A stretch of DNA of 64,000 bases from Archaeoglobus sp. UBA230 (GCA_002507545.1 DAVR01000022.1:1-64000); one strand, 5' to 3'; counted from the stretch's first letter, positions 33,437-41,615 are shown. The notes: a model not told the origin generated them from the sequence alone. Translations and numbers: made by a program.

Positions 33437-34292
33437 TGAGGTTGGGGACATAGTGAAGGCTTGCAGTGAATTTGCCGAGAAAGAGTGTGATAAAGATATG
33501 CTGAAAGCGTGGAAGAAGGGCTTTGAACTGGGATACTTTAATTTAGAAGACCTCTCCGCTACCGAGGCTTCAGCTGTATTTGAAGGTATTTTTTCGGTAA
33601 AACCGACTTTTGGCGTTCCTATGCTTTACTTCACAATTTCCCAGCATATTTTTGGTGAATTTGCCTCCCTCGCAATCCATCAGGAAAGACTCATTACAGA
33701 TTTTACCTATGATAAATACATTAAGGTGGACAATTCCGAGGCGTCAATCTTTTTTGCTGAAGAGAAGTATTACACTCCTGAATTGATAGAGCTTAGGGTT
33801 GATAGAGTTGTTGACACTGCGGAGTCTGATATCCGACCCCTTCTAAACCTCCTTCTTGCCGCACGATGTGTTGGCACCGCCAAGTATGCCCTCAAAACTG
33901 CATTGGGCTATTTAAGGGAAAGGGAGAAAGCGGGATACGAGGACCTCAATTACTGTCACTGCTTCGAAAAGCTCGGAGAGATTTCGGCGGAAATTGAAGC
34001 TTCAAAACTCATGGTGTATCACGCAGCATCCCTTTTTAAGTCAGACAACAGTAAACCTTTCCCGGAGATGGCGTTGTGGAAGGCTGCCTGCACCGCAGTT
34101 ATTGCCGCAGACGAATCCATCCTGCTTCAAGAAGGGTTTTACAGCTACAAGGAAGACTTCAAAGTCGAAATTTTCAGATACATTGCGGAGTTAAAGCATA
34201 GAAATCCAAAGGGCTCCTCGATCTACGACCTTAAAAACTCTGAACTCTACTTCCCTTTCACATACCGATTTCACACTCACTTTCCTGAGTGA
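33423..34292 (+). CDS. Acyl-CoA dehydrogenase-like protein, reduced
   Basis: The 289 residues resemble the alpha-helical parts of acyl-CoA dehydrogenases. The best match is the C-terminal four-helix domain (ARCVGTAKYALKTALGYLREREKA near 140-165; EKLGEISAEIEASKLMVYHAASL near 180-205). The central beta domain is much shortened and the usual FAD-contact motifs are not evident. It may be a non-flavin structural subunit or a degenerate enzyme. It overlaps the GMC gene by 14 bases and is the last gene of the 29533-34292 cluster. Confidence 0.62.
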   Translation: MMHSDEVGDIVKACSEFAEKECDKDMLKAWKKGFELGYFNLEDLSATEASAVFEGIFSVKPTFGVPMLYFTISQHIFGEFASLAIHQERLITDFTYDKYIKVDNSEASIFFAEEKYYTPELIELRVDRVVDTAESDIRPLLNLLLAARCVGTAKYALKTALGYLREREKAGYEDLNYCHCFEKLGEISAEIEASKLMVYHAASLFKSDNSKPFPEMALWKAACTAVIAADESILLQEGFYSYKEDFKVEIFRYIAELKHRNPKGSSIYDLKNSELYFPFTYRFHTHFPE

Positions 34293-34328
34293 GCCAAATT
34301 TAAATAACGGTTCATCCCACTCCTTACG

Positions 34329-35213
34329 ATGAACGAAAAGCTGCTCAGCGAACTCAAAGGATACCAGATTGTGGGAAGACATTCAGCCGTGAAGACTTGC
34401 CTGTGGCTGAAGAAGTCGTTGAAGGATGAAGGGGTTTGCTACAAGCAGAAGTTTTACGGGATTAGCAGCCACCGCTGTCTTCAGATGACTCCCGCCCTTA
34501 TGTGCAACCAGAACTGCATTTACTGCTGGCGTCCACTTGAGCTGCTAAAGGGTTTCAAAGGGTGGGACGATCCAGATTTTATCGTGGAGGAGAGTATAAA
34601 GGCTCAGCACCGCTTACTGAGCGGTTTTCACGGAACTGCTGGTGTGAACAGGAAAAAGCTTGAGGAGGCGTATAAGCCGAATCAGGTAGCCATAAGCCTG
34701 ATAGGCGAGCCAACGCTCTATCCCCACCTTCCAGAGCTGATCGAGGGATATATGCAGAGGGGATTTACGACGTTTCTTGTGACAAACGGTACAATGCCGG
34801 ATGTACTGGAAAAGGTCAGCCCTACACAGCTTTACATCAGCCTAACAGCCTTCGACGAGGAGAGCCACATCACACTCAACCGCCCGTCCGGAAGCAACTG
34901 GGAAAGGATAACAAAAAGTCTTGGCGTGATGAGGCAAAGCGATAGCAGGACTGTAGTAAGACTGACGCTGATTAAAGGCTACAATATGGACGATAGGGCT
35001 GTGAAGAACTATGCAAAGTTGATAAACAGGGCTGAACCCGATTTTGTTGAGGCAAAAGCCTACATGTATCTGGGCTATTCAAGGCTGAGGCTCCGGTATG
35101 AGAATATGCCGGAACATGCTGATATTGTTAATTTCGCTACTAAACTTTCCAAGGAGACAGGATATGAAGTCGTGAGCGAATCCGAACCGAGCAGAGTTGT
35201 TTTGCTGGGGTGA
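34329..35213 (+). CDS. taw1: 4-demethylwyosine synthase
   Basis: Taw1 is a radical SAM enzyme that builds the tricyclic wyosine base at G37 of tRNA-Phe from m1G and pyruvate. The 294 residues carry the radical SAM cluster motif CNQNCIYCWRP near 60-70, a further conserved Cys in the N-terminal third (CLWLKKS; SSHRCLQM), and family blocks ISLIGEPTLYPHL, FLVTNGTMPD and YISLTAFDEE. Length is normal for archaeal Taw1. It leads a three-gene RNA-processing run with translin and tiaS. Confidence 0.95.
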   Translation: MNEKLLSELKGYQIVGRHSAVKTCLWLKKSLKDEGVCYKQKFYGISSHRCLQMTPALMCNQNCIYCWRPLELLKGFKGWDDPDFIVEESIKAQHRLLSGFHGTAGVNRKKLEEAYKPNQVAISLIGEPTLYPHLPELIEGYMQRGFTTFLVTNGTMPDVLEKVSPTQLYISLTAFDEESHITLNRPSGSNWERITKSLGVMRQSDSRTVVRLTLIKGYNMDDRAVKNYAKLINRAEPDFVEAKAYMYLGYSRLRLRYENMPEHADIVNFATKLSKETGYEVVSESEPSRVVLLG

Positions 35214-35217
35214 GAGG

Positions 35218-35808
35218 ATGGATATCGAGGAATGCAGAAAGAGGCTTAAAGAACTTGAAATTGCAAGAGAGGAGCTTTTGAAGCTTTTAAGGGATATGAG
35301 GATTCACTCCACAAAGGCAGTGGCTTTGATTCACGCTGGAGAGATAGAAGAAGCGGAAAAATACCTAAACAATGCATTGAAAGTTCTGGAGGAGATCAGA
35401 GAATTTAGAGAGTTCCCTGAAATCTATCATACCCTCACCCACGACGCGATGCAGGAGCTTGTTGAAGCTTTTGCCTTTCACAGGGCAGTTAGAGGGGAGT
35501 TCAGCTTTTCGATTAATCTGGAAGTTGAACCTTCCGCCTTTATAACTGGCCTTGCCGATCTTGTCGGAGAGCTCAGAAGGTATGCTCTTAGTAAGCTGGT
35601 TAAAGGCAGATTTGAAGATGCAGAGAGGCTTATGAAACTCATGGAAGACATTTACAACGAGCTTATTTCATTCACCTCCTTTCCCGACAAACTCCTTCCG
35701 GGATTAAGAAGGAAGCTGGACATTGCAAGGAGTGGAATTGAGAGGACGAAATCAGATTATATCGCAGCGAGGGTAGCGAGATTAAATGAAAGTCTGGGTG
35801 GGGATTGA
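35218..35808 (+). CDS. Archaeal translin-family RNA/DNA-binding protein
   Basis: The product from ATG 35218 is 196 residues, all alpha-helical, with the translin signature HTLTHDAMQELVEAFAFHRAV near residue 70 and acidic residues (E, E, D) in the helices that form the RNase site in translin/TRAX. Archaeal homologues form octameric shells related to the eukaryotic C3PO RNase and are likely to bind or cut small RNAs or tRNA. ATG 35218 was chosen because GTGAGAGG lies just upstream and it follows the taw1 stop. Its 3' end overlaps tiaS by 23 bases. Confidence 0.9.
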   Translation: MDIEECRKRLKELEIAREELLKLLRDMRIHSTKAVALIHAGEIEEAEKYLNNALKVLEEIREFREFPEIYHTLTHDAMQELVEAFAFHRAVRGEFSFSINLEVEPSAFITGLADLVGELRRYALSKLVKGRFEDAERLMKLMEDIYNELISFTSFPDKLLPGLRRKLDIARSGIERTKSDYIAARVARLNESLGGD

Positions 35809-37051
35809 CGATACGGACAGCAACAAGGGAATGTGCACAACCTACCTTGCAGTTCTTATAATGGAGAGGATAGAGGGAGAGGTGGGGAGGGTTATAGGTT
35901 TTCCGAGACTTGTAAGACTGAACCCCACAATTCCCTACAAAACGAGAGGTAATGGGGCAGTAAGCTTACTGGTGGAGACTGAAAACAGGGGTGAGCTTAT
36001 TGAGGTTGTCAACGATGTGATTCTTGAACATGCCATGCTTGAGGACGACAATACCAATCCGGGTGCTGTATTCGTTGAAGAAGAACTTGCAGTGAAGCTG
36101 AGAGGGTTTGCAGAGAAGGCTATAAAGGATGTTGTGATGCTCGATGAGGCTCTGTTTATCATCGGAAAGCACTTTATCCCCCACCTGAAATACAAAAAGG
36201 GTAGAGGGCTTATCGGTGCCCTTGCCGCAGTTGGAGCGGAATTAAACGACTTCACGCTTGAGCTGATTGCCTACAGGTGTCCAGAAAGATTCGGGACTGA
36301 GAGAGAGTATGACAAGGAGAGCTTCTTTGACATGGACTTTGAGCTTTATCCCGAGACTTTCGACAATGTAGACTGGTGCAACGATGCCGTTGTTTGCGTC
36401 CCCAACACCCCTTGCCCGGTTCTCTACGGACTTAGGGGAGAGAATGTTGAGACTCTGCATAAAGCAATGTCAATGGTCAAAACAGAGCCTGTGGACAAGA
36501 GGATGATTTTCATAACGAACCATGCAACGGACATGCACCTGATTGACGTTAACGAAAACATAGAGAGGATTGAGAACTACCACTCCTACCGGATAAAGGG
36601 AAGGGTGGTGGAGGAGCCCTACGATATTGAAGGTGGTCATGTTTTCTTCAAAATTGAGACCAAGTTCGGAGAGATAAAGTGTGCAGCTTTCGAACCGACA
36701 AAGCAGTTCCGCAACATCGTCAGACTGCTGAGGCCCGGCGATATTGTCGAGGTCTACGGCTCGATGAAGAAGGACACGATAAACTTGGAAAAGCTGAGGG
36801 TTGTTGAAGTTGCTGAGATTTACGTTGAAAAGAATCCGATCTGTCCGATTTGCGGGAAGAGAATGGAGTCTGCCGGAAGAAGTCAAGGATTCAGGTGCAG
36901 GAAATGTAAAACCACTGCGAAAGAGAAGGTCATGGAGAAGATGGCAAGAAACATTGAACCCGGATTTTACGAGGTGCCCCCATCTGCGAGGCGACATCTT
37001 TCAAAACCTCTTATTAGGATGGGAGTCGGAAAGAGACACATTTTCAGGTAA
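35786..37051 (+). CDS. tiaS: tRNA(Ile2) 2-agmatinylcytidine synthetase
   Basis: TiaS conjugates agmatine to C34 of tRNA-Ile2(CAU) so that it reads AUA. The 421 residues show the N-terminal kinase-like start WVGIDDTDSNKGMCTTYLA, FPRLVRLNPTIPYKTRGNGA near 40-60, the RGLIGALAAVGA loop, an OB-fold region (about 270-350), and a C-terminal zinc ribbon (CPICGKRM, then CRKC) near 355-380. All family domains are present. The gene overlaps translin, and a CAU-anticodon tRNA lies 776 bases downstream of its end. Confidence 0.96.
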   Translation: MKVWVGIDDTDSNKGMCTTYLAVLIMERIEGEVGRVIGFPRLVRLNPTIPYKTRGNGAVSLLVETENRGELIEVVNDVILEHAMLEDDNTNPGAVFVEEELAVKLRGFAEKAIKDVVMLDEALFIIGKHFIPHLKYKKGRGLIGALAAVGAELNDFTLELIAYRCPERFGTEREYDKESFFDMDFELYPETFDNVDWCNDAVVCVPNTPCPVLYGLRGENVETLHKAMSMVKTEPVDKRMIFITNHATDMHLIDVNENIERIENYHSYRIKGRVVEEPYDIEGGHVFFKIETKFGEIKCAAFEPTKQFRNIVRLLRPGDIVEVYGSMKKDTINLEKLRVVEVAEIYVEKNPICPICGKRMESAGRSQGFRCRKCKTTAKEKVMEKMARNIEPGFYEVPPSARRHLSKPLIRMGVGKRHIFR

Positions 37052-37082
37052 AATTTTATTCTAATAACTCGCTACGGATTTT

Positions 37083-37784
37083 ATGAGAGTTGGGGTTATA
37101 GGAGCTGGCAATCTGGGTATGGCATTAGCAAAAAACGCTTCGAAGAGGGCTGAAGTTGTTGCGGTCAAAAGGAAAGTTGTGGAAATGGAGGGAATAGAGG
37201 TTACAGATCGGATGGAGGGGGTTAGGGACTGTGACGTCATTTTAGTGGCTTTGAAACCTGACGTTTTCAGAAGGGAGCTTGAAAGAATTGGCAGAGTAGC
37301 AGAGGAAAGGCCAGTAGTGAGCTTTGCTGCCGGTGTTAAGCTGGATGAGATGAGAAGACACATAAAAAATCCCTTCAGGGCGATGACGAACATAGCCATA
37401 TCGCTTGTCGCCTATTGGCCTGCCGAGACGTTTCAGCACATATCGTTTCTGGATACAGAGTTTATCGAATGCAGCAACGAAAGTGAGCTTGACGTTATGA
37501 CAGCTTATCTTGGAAGTTCTCCGTCAATTTTGGCTTATTTACTGCACGCTTTCATACTTTCAGCGATTAGAGATGGTGTTAATTATACGAAATCTCTGAA
37601 GGTAGCTGTATCATCTTTTAAGGCAACGGCGGAACTCTACGAAAGGCTTGGACTTGAGGGCATGCTTAGAAAGATAGCAACCCCTGCTGGAACGACGATT
37701 GAAGGTGTTATCAGGGTTGGCGAGGCACAAAGGGCACTGATAGAGGCCTTGTCTGCTGCATCTTCAAAGGCAAGAGTGATATAG
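37083..37784 (+). CDS. Pyrroline-5-carboxylate reductase-like protein
   Basis: The 233 residues begin with an NAD(P)-binding loop (VGVIGAGNLGMALAKNA) and continue through VILVALKPDVFRREL and SFAAGVKLDEM. The end has the ProC dimerisation segment with ATPAGTTIEGV near 200. ProC makes proline from pyrroline-5-carboxylate with NADPH. At 233 residues it is shorter than typical ProC (about 260-270), so a related dehydrogenase is possible. No proA or proB is nearby. Confidence 0.75.
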   Translation: MRVGVIGAGNLGMALAKNASKRAEVVAVKRKVVEMEGIEVTDRMEGVRDCDVILVALKPDVFRRELERIGRVAEERPVVSFAAGVKLDEMRRHIKNPFRAMTNIAISLVAYWPAETFQHISFLDTEFIECSNESELDVMTAYLGSSPSILAYLLHAFILSAIRDGVNYTKSLKVAVSSFKATAELYERLGLEGMLRKIATPAGTTIEGVIRVGEAQRALIEALSAASSKARVI

Positions 37785-37827
37785 ACCAAAAAGCAAATAA
37801 ACTCAGGATGTGACTGGATATAGACAA

Positions 37828-37902
37828 GGGCCCGTAGCTTAGCCAGGTCAGAGCGCCCGGCTCATAACCGGGCGGTCGAGGGTTCGAATCCCTCCGGGCC
37901 CA
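37828..37902 (+). tRNA. tRNA with CAU anticodon (elongator Met or Ile2)
   Basis: A full cloverleaf fits. The acceptor is GGGCCCG (37828-37834) pairing with CGGGCCC (37895-37901), followed by discriminator A. The D arm has GCTTAGCCAGGTCAGAGC. The anticodon stem is CCCGG/CCGGG around the loop CTCATAA (anticodon CAT), and the T arm is GAGGG-TTCGAAT-CCCTC. The pair 29:41 is C:G, so the GGG/CCC anticodon stem of initiators is absent, and the first pair is G:C. It is therefore elongator tRNA-Met or tRNA-Ile2, the substrate of TiaS. CCA is not encoded. No intron is seen in 75 bases. Confidence 0.93.
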
Positions 37903-38082
37903 TACCAACATGGGTTCGTAGCCTCCACACTTCGATTCGTCTTCTATTGAAGTTCTTAGCTACCTGATCAAACGGGCTGAAACGGTGTCCCAACCTTATA
38001 TATTCTACTTAGTGCAAAAAGCATATCAAAAGTTCTATATTTCTCTAAAAACTTTTGAGTAATCTATTCACCCTTTGGTGCA

Positions 38083-38379
38083 ATGAACAACCAGAAGGTG
38101 CAACTGAGAGACCTTTTGGAATCCATAGCCAAAGCTAAAGGTTTGGAGGTCTTGAAGTCACTCAAGCATCCAAAGAGGTGGTCTGAGCTGCGAGAAGTCG
38201 CCAAGGGAGACAACAAATCACTTACCAATCGTATGAACGAGTTTATCGAACTCGGTCTTGTCGAACCAGTTCTACTGAAAGACTCACCAAAGGGCTCGAA
38301 AGCATACGTTCTGACGGGCTTCGGCCGCTTCGTCCTGCAGAAGCTTGAGGAGATCGAGAGATACTCGGACGGCAAGTAA
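38083..38379 (+). CDS. Winged-helix transcriptional regulator
   Basis: The 98 residues form a compact winged-helix domain: LRDLLESIAKAKGLEVLKSL, the recognition helix region RWSELREVAKGDNKSLTNRMNEFIELGL, and a wing ending in KAYVLTGFGRFVLQKLEEIER. The pattern is close to HxlR/MarR-like archaeal regulators. It precedes the vapB promoter, whose TATA-like ATATATAC overlaps its stop codon, so it might regulate vapBC, although nothing shows this directly. Confidence 0.75.
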   Translation: MNNQKVQLRDLLESIAKAKGLEVLKSLKHPKRWSELREVAKGDNKSLTNRMNEFIELGLVEPVLLKDSPKGSKAYVLTGFGRFVLQKLEEIERYSDGK

Positions 38380-38409
38380 TATATACTTCTTTCACTATGT
38401 TTACATAAT
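38377..38409 (+). promoter_or_regulatory. Leaderless promoter of vapBC
   Basis: TAATATATACTT at 38377-38388 matches an archaeal TATA box, and the vapB ATG (38410) is about 26 bases downstream of its centre. Transcription would start at or next to the ATG and give a leaderless mRNA. The box overlaps the TAA of the upstream regulator gene. No Shine-Dalgarno sequence precedes the ATG. Confidence 0.5.
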
Positions 38410-38631
38410 ATGTCTACAACAACCTATAGTGTACGGATACCAAAGGAAATCCGCAAAGCGATGGAGAAGATGAAGGACGTGAACTGGCAGGAAGAGATAC
38501 GGAAGATGATAATCGAGAGAGTTCGCGAAGAGGCAAAGAGGAGGTTGCTCGCAGAGGCGAGGGAGTTGAGAAACAAGATGAAGAACTCAAATATCTCGGA
38601 GATGATAAGAGAGGACCGGGATGCCAGATAA
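38410..38631 (+). CDS. vapB: VapB-type antitoxin
   Basis: The 73 residues start with a ribbon-helix-helix strand (TTYSVRIPKEIRKAMEKM) followed by a long charged helix (about 28-60) and a short C-terminal tail that would wrap around the toxin. This is the CopG/VapB layout common in archaea. It overlaps vapC by 11 bases, so the two are made together; the complex would also repress its own promoter. Confidence 0.85.
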   Translation: MSTTTYSVRIPKEIRKAMEKMKDVNWQEEIRKMIIERVREEAKRRLLAEARELRNKMKNSNISEMIREDRDAR

Positions 38632-39031
38632 GGTTGTTCTCGATTCCAGTGTTATTGCAGCCGTTTTCTTTAGAGAGGACGACGTAGCTTCTAAGGCGGA
38701 GAAAATTCTGGAGGAGTTCGAAATCCTCTACACCCTCGACCTCGCAATAGCAGAAATCACGAATATTGCGTGGAAGAAGGCTGTTTTTGAAGAAGAGCCT
38801 GCAGACATCGTGGAAGAGGGGCTGAGTGCGTGCATCGAGTTCGTAACCTTTGTATGTCAGATCGTCACCTCTGCAGAACTCTACGATCTCGCATTCAAAA
38901 TAGCCGTTGAAAAGAGAATTACCGCATACGATGCTCTTTTCGTTGCTGCATCCGAAAGATGCGATGCACCTCTTGCCACAGCAGACAGAGAGCTTGCCAG
39001 AAAGATAGACAACGTCATTCTTGTGAGATAG
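38621..39031 (+). CDS. vapC: VapC PIN-domain ribonuclease toxin
   Basis: The 136 residues form a PIN domain with its acidic metal site: D8 in VVLDSSVIAAVFF, E near residue 45 in AIAEITNIAWKKAV, D near 104 in ITAYDALFVAASE, and D near 122 in LATADRELA. PIN toxins cut RNA, typically tRNA or rRNA, when the antitoxin is lost. All catalytic acids are present, so the toxin should be active. The start overlaps vapB. Confidence 0.92.
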   Translation: MPDKVVLDSSVIAAVFFREDDVASKAEKILEEFEILYTLDLAIAEITNIAWKKAVFEEEPADIVEEGLSACIEFVTFVCQIVTSAELYDLAFKIAVEKRITAYDALFVAASERCDAPLATADRELARKIDNVILVR

Positions 39032-39049
39032 GAGTAGCTCGTTCATAAT

Positions 39050-39235
39050 TCAGCCCTTCACCACAACATCTTCTTTCTCCTCCCTGCCACTCTCTGCCTT
39101 GATGCCGAGCAAGCCCTTGCTTTCAGGTTTCAGCAGAACCTTTATTCTACAACCTCCCCTCTCGTCCAGACCAACAACGATGTTGTCAGCTAAGGGCTTA
39201 GATGAAACTTCCCCTTTTTTCAGCCTGAGATACAC
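39050..39235 (-). pseudogene. DUF2283-like remnant
   Basis: The 61-residue frame (GTG 39235) contains a DUF2283-like core: VYLRLKKGEV, then LADNIVVGLDERGGCRIKVLL. The first strand of the family (a YDxExD-type segment) is missing or degenerate; in-frame codons upstream read WVYLKFSA and then hit a stop. The gene is probably decayed. DUF2283 proteins are small and often found beside toxin-antitoxin genes, as here next to vapC. Function unknown. Confidence 0.4.
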
Positions 39236-39434
39236 TGCACTGAACTTGAGGTAAACCCATCATTGTGACGCAGAATGACCAATCTACAACCATTCTAAGG
39301 ATTCCTACAGCTAATTGAACTCTCTAACGGCATCAACAAGCCAGGAAGCTTTACCTACGACGAATTCCGGCTTGTTAGCATCTTGATAAAAGATTTTATT
39401 TTGTAGTCTTGTTATGTAACCCTCATTTTCTCGA

Positions 39435-39875
39435 TTAAATGTCTCTTCCAAGGTTTTTCGCGAAAGCTAATAGGAATCCAAGAGATTTCTGGACATCTGG
39501 GTCTCTTATTGCCTTAAGAGAGCCAGTAAGGCCAACTGGTTCGAAATCTTTTACTTTTTTAAGGGCATCTAAAAGTTTCTCAACAAGCTGAATTACCTCA
39601 TCATCAACTGAAAGAGCGAGAGAGAGTAGCAGCTCCAGATTCCTGCTCACAACTTCCTGCACATCAACATCCATGAACTCGTCAGGAATCTTTCTTATTC
39701 CAAGAACGATTTCTGAAAGCATCACAAGCTCATCCAAAATACCACTCTTCTCAAGATACACGAGCTTGTCCATAGCGGATAGAATTGCATCCCCATTCTC
39801 TGCGAGCTTTTCCATCATTTTTGTCAGAATTTCCGCAGCTTTGGATTCGTAGTCTGCGATCATTGGATCACCCAA
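39435..39875 (-). CDS. DUF1641-family protein
   Basis: The 146 residues are helical and end in the DUF1641 signature FEPVGLTGSLKAIRDPDVQKSLG near 112-134, followed by a short hydrophobic helix. DUF1641 proteins are found with formate dehydrogenase and other FAD/Fe-S oxidoreductases in bacteria and archaea. It is divergent from the four-gene FAD/Fe-S dehydrogenase cluster across a 138-base region, so it may be an accessory to that enzyme. Two starts are possible (GDPM or the ATG four codons later). Confidence 0.72.
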   Translation of the reverse strand: MGDPMIADYESKAAEILTKMMEKLAENGDAILSAMDKLVYLEKSGILDELVMLSEIVLGIRKIPDEFMDVDVQEVVSRNLELLLSLALSVDDEVIQLVEKLLDALKKVKDFEPVGLTGSLKAIRDPDVQKSLGFLLAFAKNLGRDI

Positions 39876-39954
39876 GGCTTTTTTAAAATTTCAACTAAAT
39901 AAATTTTTGGTTTTTGTTATTAGTCACAAATAATCTTGATAGTAAACTTAGGAA

Positions 39955-40013
39955 AGTTTAAATAAGCCACATACTCTACAATTCCAAAATAGTCTTTCTA
40001 AGGGGTGAAACAA
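39955..40013 (+). promoter_or_regulatory. Promoter and ribosome-binding site of the FAD/Fe-S dehydrogenase operon
   Basis: A TATA-like GTTTAAATAAG lies at 39957-39967, preceded by a purine-rich GGAAA that could act as BRE. It is about 47 bases before ATG 40014, leaving a leader of roughly 25 bases that carries AGGGGTG (40001-40007). That site favours ATG 40014 over GTG 40005, since the GTG is part of the ribosome-binding site. Confidence 0.5.
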
Positions 40014-41615
40014 ATGGTAAGAACTGAGGATGGCAGACTACAAGAGCACCCAATTGTTGAGTTCAGGAGGGGAAAAGAAGTAACGATATATTTTAATGGC
40101 AAACCCATAAAAGCCTACGAGGGAGAGACCGTTGCAGCTGCGCTTTATGCTGCTGGTGTAAGGGTTTTCAGCAGATCCTTCAGATGGCACCGCCCTCGCG
40201 GCTTTTTCTGCGCCATAGGAAAATGTTCCGCGTGCATGATGGAAGTTGACGGAATACCGAACGTCAGAACCTGCAAAGTTTATGTTAGAGATGGAATGCA
40301 AGTAAGAACACAGAGCGGTTTGCCTGATGCAGAAAAGGACATGTTCTCGATACTTGACGATGTCATAGACACCATGTTTCCACACGGAAGCCACTACACT
40401 AAGTTCACAAAATCAAGGAGAGCAAGAGAGTTCATGGTCAAGAGGATGAGAAAGTTTACAGGTTTTGGAAACCCACCCAAGGCTGTTTTTCAAGGTAAGG
40501 CAGATTATGAGGAAATTGAAACCGATGTTCTTGTTGTGGGTGGTGGACCAGGTGGAATGTCTGCTGCGATTCACGCTGCTAAATACGGTGCAAAAGTTTT
40601 ACTTGTTGATGAGAATCCGTTTCTCGGCGGTCAGCTTGTAAAACAGACCCACAGGTTTTTCGGTTCTGCTAAGGAAAGAGCAGGAACGAGGGGTATAAAA
40701 ATTGCTAACATCCTTGAAGATGAGCTCAGCAAACTGGAGAATGTTGATATAAGGAAGGAGACGAGGGTTTTCGGCATATATAATGGAGTGGCTGGTGCGT
40801 ACCAGAGATTTAATGACGAAGGAAAACTTCTAAAGATAAAGGCTAAGAAAATCGTTGTTGCTACAGGAGCTTATGAAAGAACGCTGATATTCGAGAACAA
40901 TGATCTTCCGGGTGTTTATGGAGCAGGAGGAGTTCAGACGCTGATGAACGTATATGGCATAATGCCGGGCAAGAAAGGATTGATTGTTGGTTCCGGTAAT
41001 GTTGGTCTTATCCTTACATATCAGCTTATGCAGGCTGGTGTTAGTGTTGCAGCGATTGTTGAGGCAATGCCTCGAATTGGTGGTTATTTCGTCCATGCTG
41101 CCAAGGTCAGAAGGCTCGGAGTGCCGATCTACGTTAGACACACAATACTTAAGGCCATAGGTAAAAAGAGCGTTGAAGGTGCAGTAATTGCCCAGCTTGA
41201 CGATAGATGGCAACCAATTCCGGGGACAGAGAAGAAGATTGATTGCGACTTCATCTGTGTTGCAGTAGGACTTTCACCAACCCACGAGTTGCTGTATCAG
41301 GCTGGCTGTAAGATGAAGTTCGTACCGGAACTCGGTGGGATGGTTCCGCTGAGATCGAGGTACAATGAGACCAGCGTTAAAGGTCTTTACGTTGCTGGTG
41401 ACGTGGCTGGAATTGAGGAGGCGACAGCAGCGATCATGGAAGGGAGAATAGCTGGGGTGCATGCAGCGGTAACCCTTGGTTACGGCGGAGAAGAGGCTAA
41501 GAATGAGCTTGAAGAGGCTGTTCGAGACATTGAGGAGTTCAGAGCTGGACCGTTCGGTGAGAGAATAGTCTGCGGCCTCGAAAAATGCATTCTCGAAAGC
41601 GAGGTGAGCTTATGA
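40014..41615 (+). CDS. FAD/NAD-type dehydrogenase subunit with N-terminal 2Fe-2S domain (alpha)
   Basis: The protein has about 533 residues. Its N-terminal 105 residues are a 2Fe-2S ferredoxin-like domain (CAIGKCSACMMEVDG, then TCKVYV), and the remainder is a two-dinucleotide flavoprotein (VLVVGGGPGGMSAAIHAAKYG near 165; GLIVGSGNVGLILTYQL near 325; YVAGDVAGIEEATAAIMEGRIAG near 465). This is the alpha subunit type of sarcosine oxidase, hydrogen cyanide synthase and dye-linked L-proline dehydrogenase. The four following genes complete the complex. The substrate amino acid or imino acid is not deducible. Confidence 0.82.
   Translation: MVRTEDGRLQEHPIVEFRRGKEVTIYFNGKPIKAYEGETVAAALYAAGVRVFSRSFRWHRPRGFFCAIGKCSACMMEVDGIPNVRTCKVYVRDGMQVRTQSGLPDAEKDMFSILDDVIDTMFPHGSHYTKFTKSRRAREFMVKRMRKFTGFGNPPKAVFQGKADYEEIETDVLVVGGGPGGMSAAIHAAKYGAKVLLVDENPFLGGQLVKQTHRFFGSAKERAGTRGIKIANILEDELSKLENVDIRKETRVFGIYNGVAGAYQRFNDEGKLLKIKAKKIVVATGAYERTLIFENNDLPGVYGAGGVQTLMNVYGIMPGKKGLIVGSGNVGLILTYQLMQAGVSVAAIVEAMPRIGGYFVHAAKVRRLGVPIYVRHTILKAIGKKSVEGAVIAQLDDRWQPIPGTEKKIDCDFICVAVGLSPTHELLYQAGCKMKFVPELGGMVPLRSRYNETSVKGLYVAGDVAGIEEATAAIMEGRIAGVHAAVTLGYGGEEAKNELEEAVRDIEEFRAGPFGERIVCGLEKCILESEVSL

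Noticed and set aside
37828-37902. Initiator tRNA-Met
   Set aside because: Anticodon stem lacks the GGG/CCC pairs and the first acceptor pair is G:C, so it is an elongator-type CAU tRNA.
37711-37911. Minus-strand 66-codon frame
   Set aside because: The RRDSNPRPPGYEPGA string is the well-known artefact from translating the antisense of a tRNA; the tRNA-CAU gene explains it.
39236-39434. Gene in the 199-base gap
   Set aside because: No frame with a plausible start or motif; only weak AT-rich promoter-like stretches are seen.
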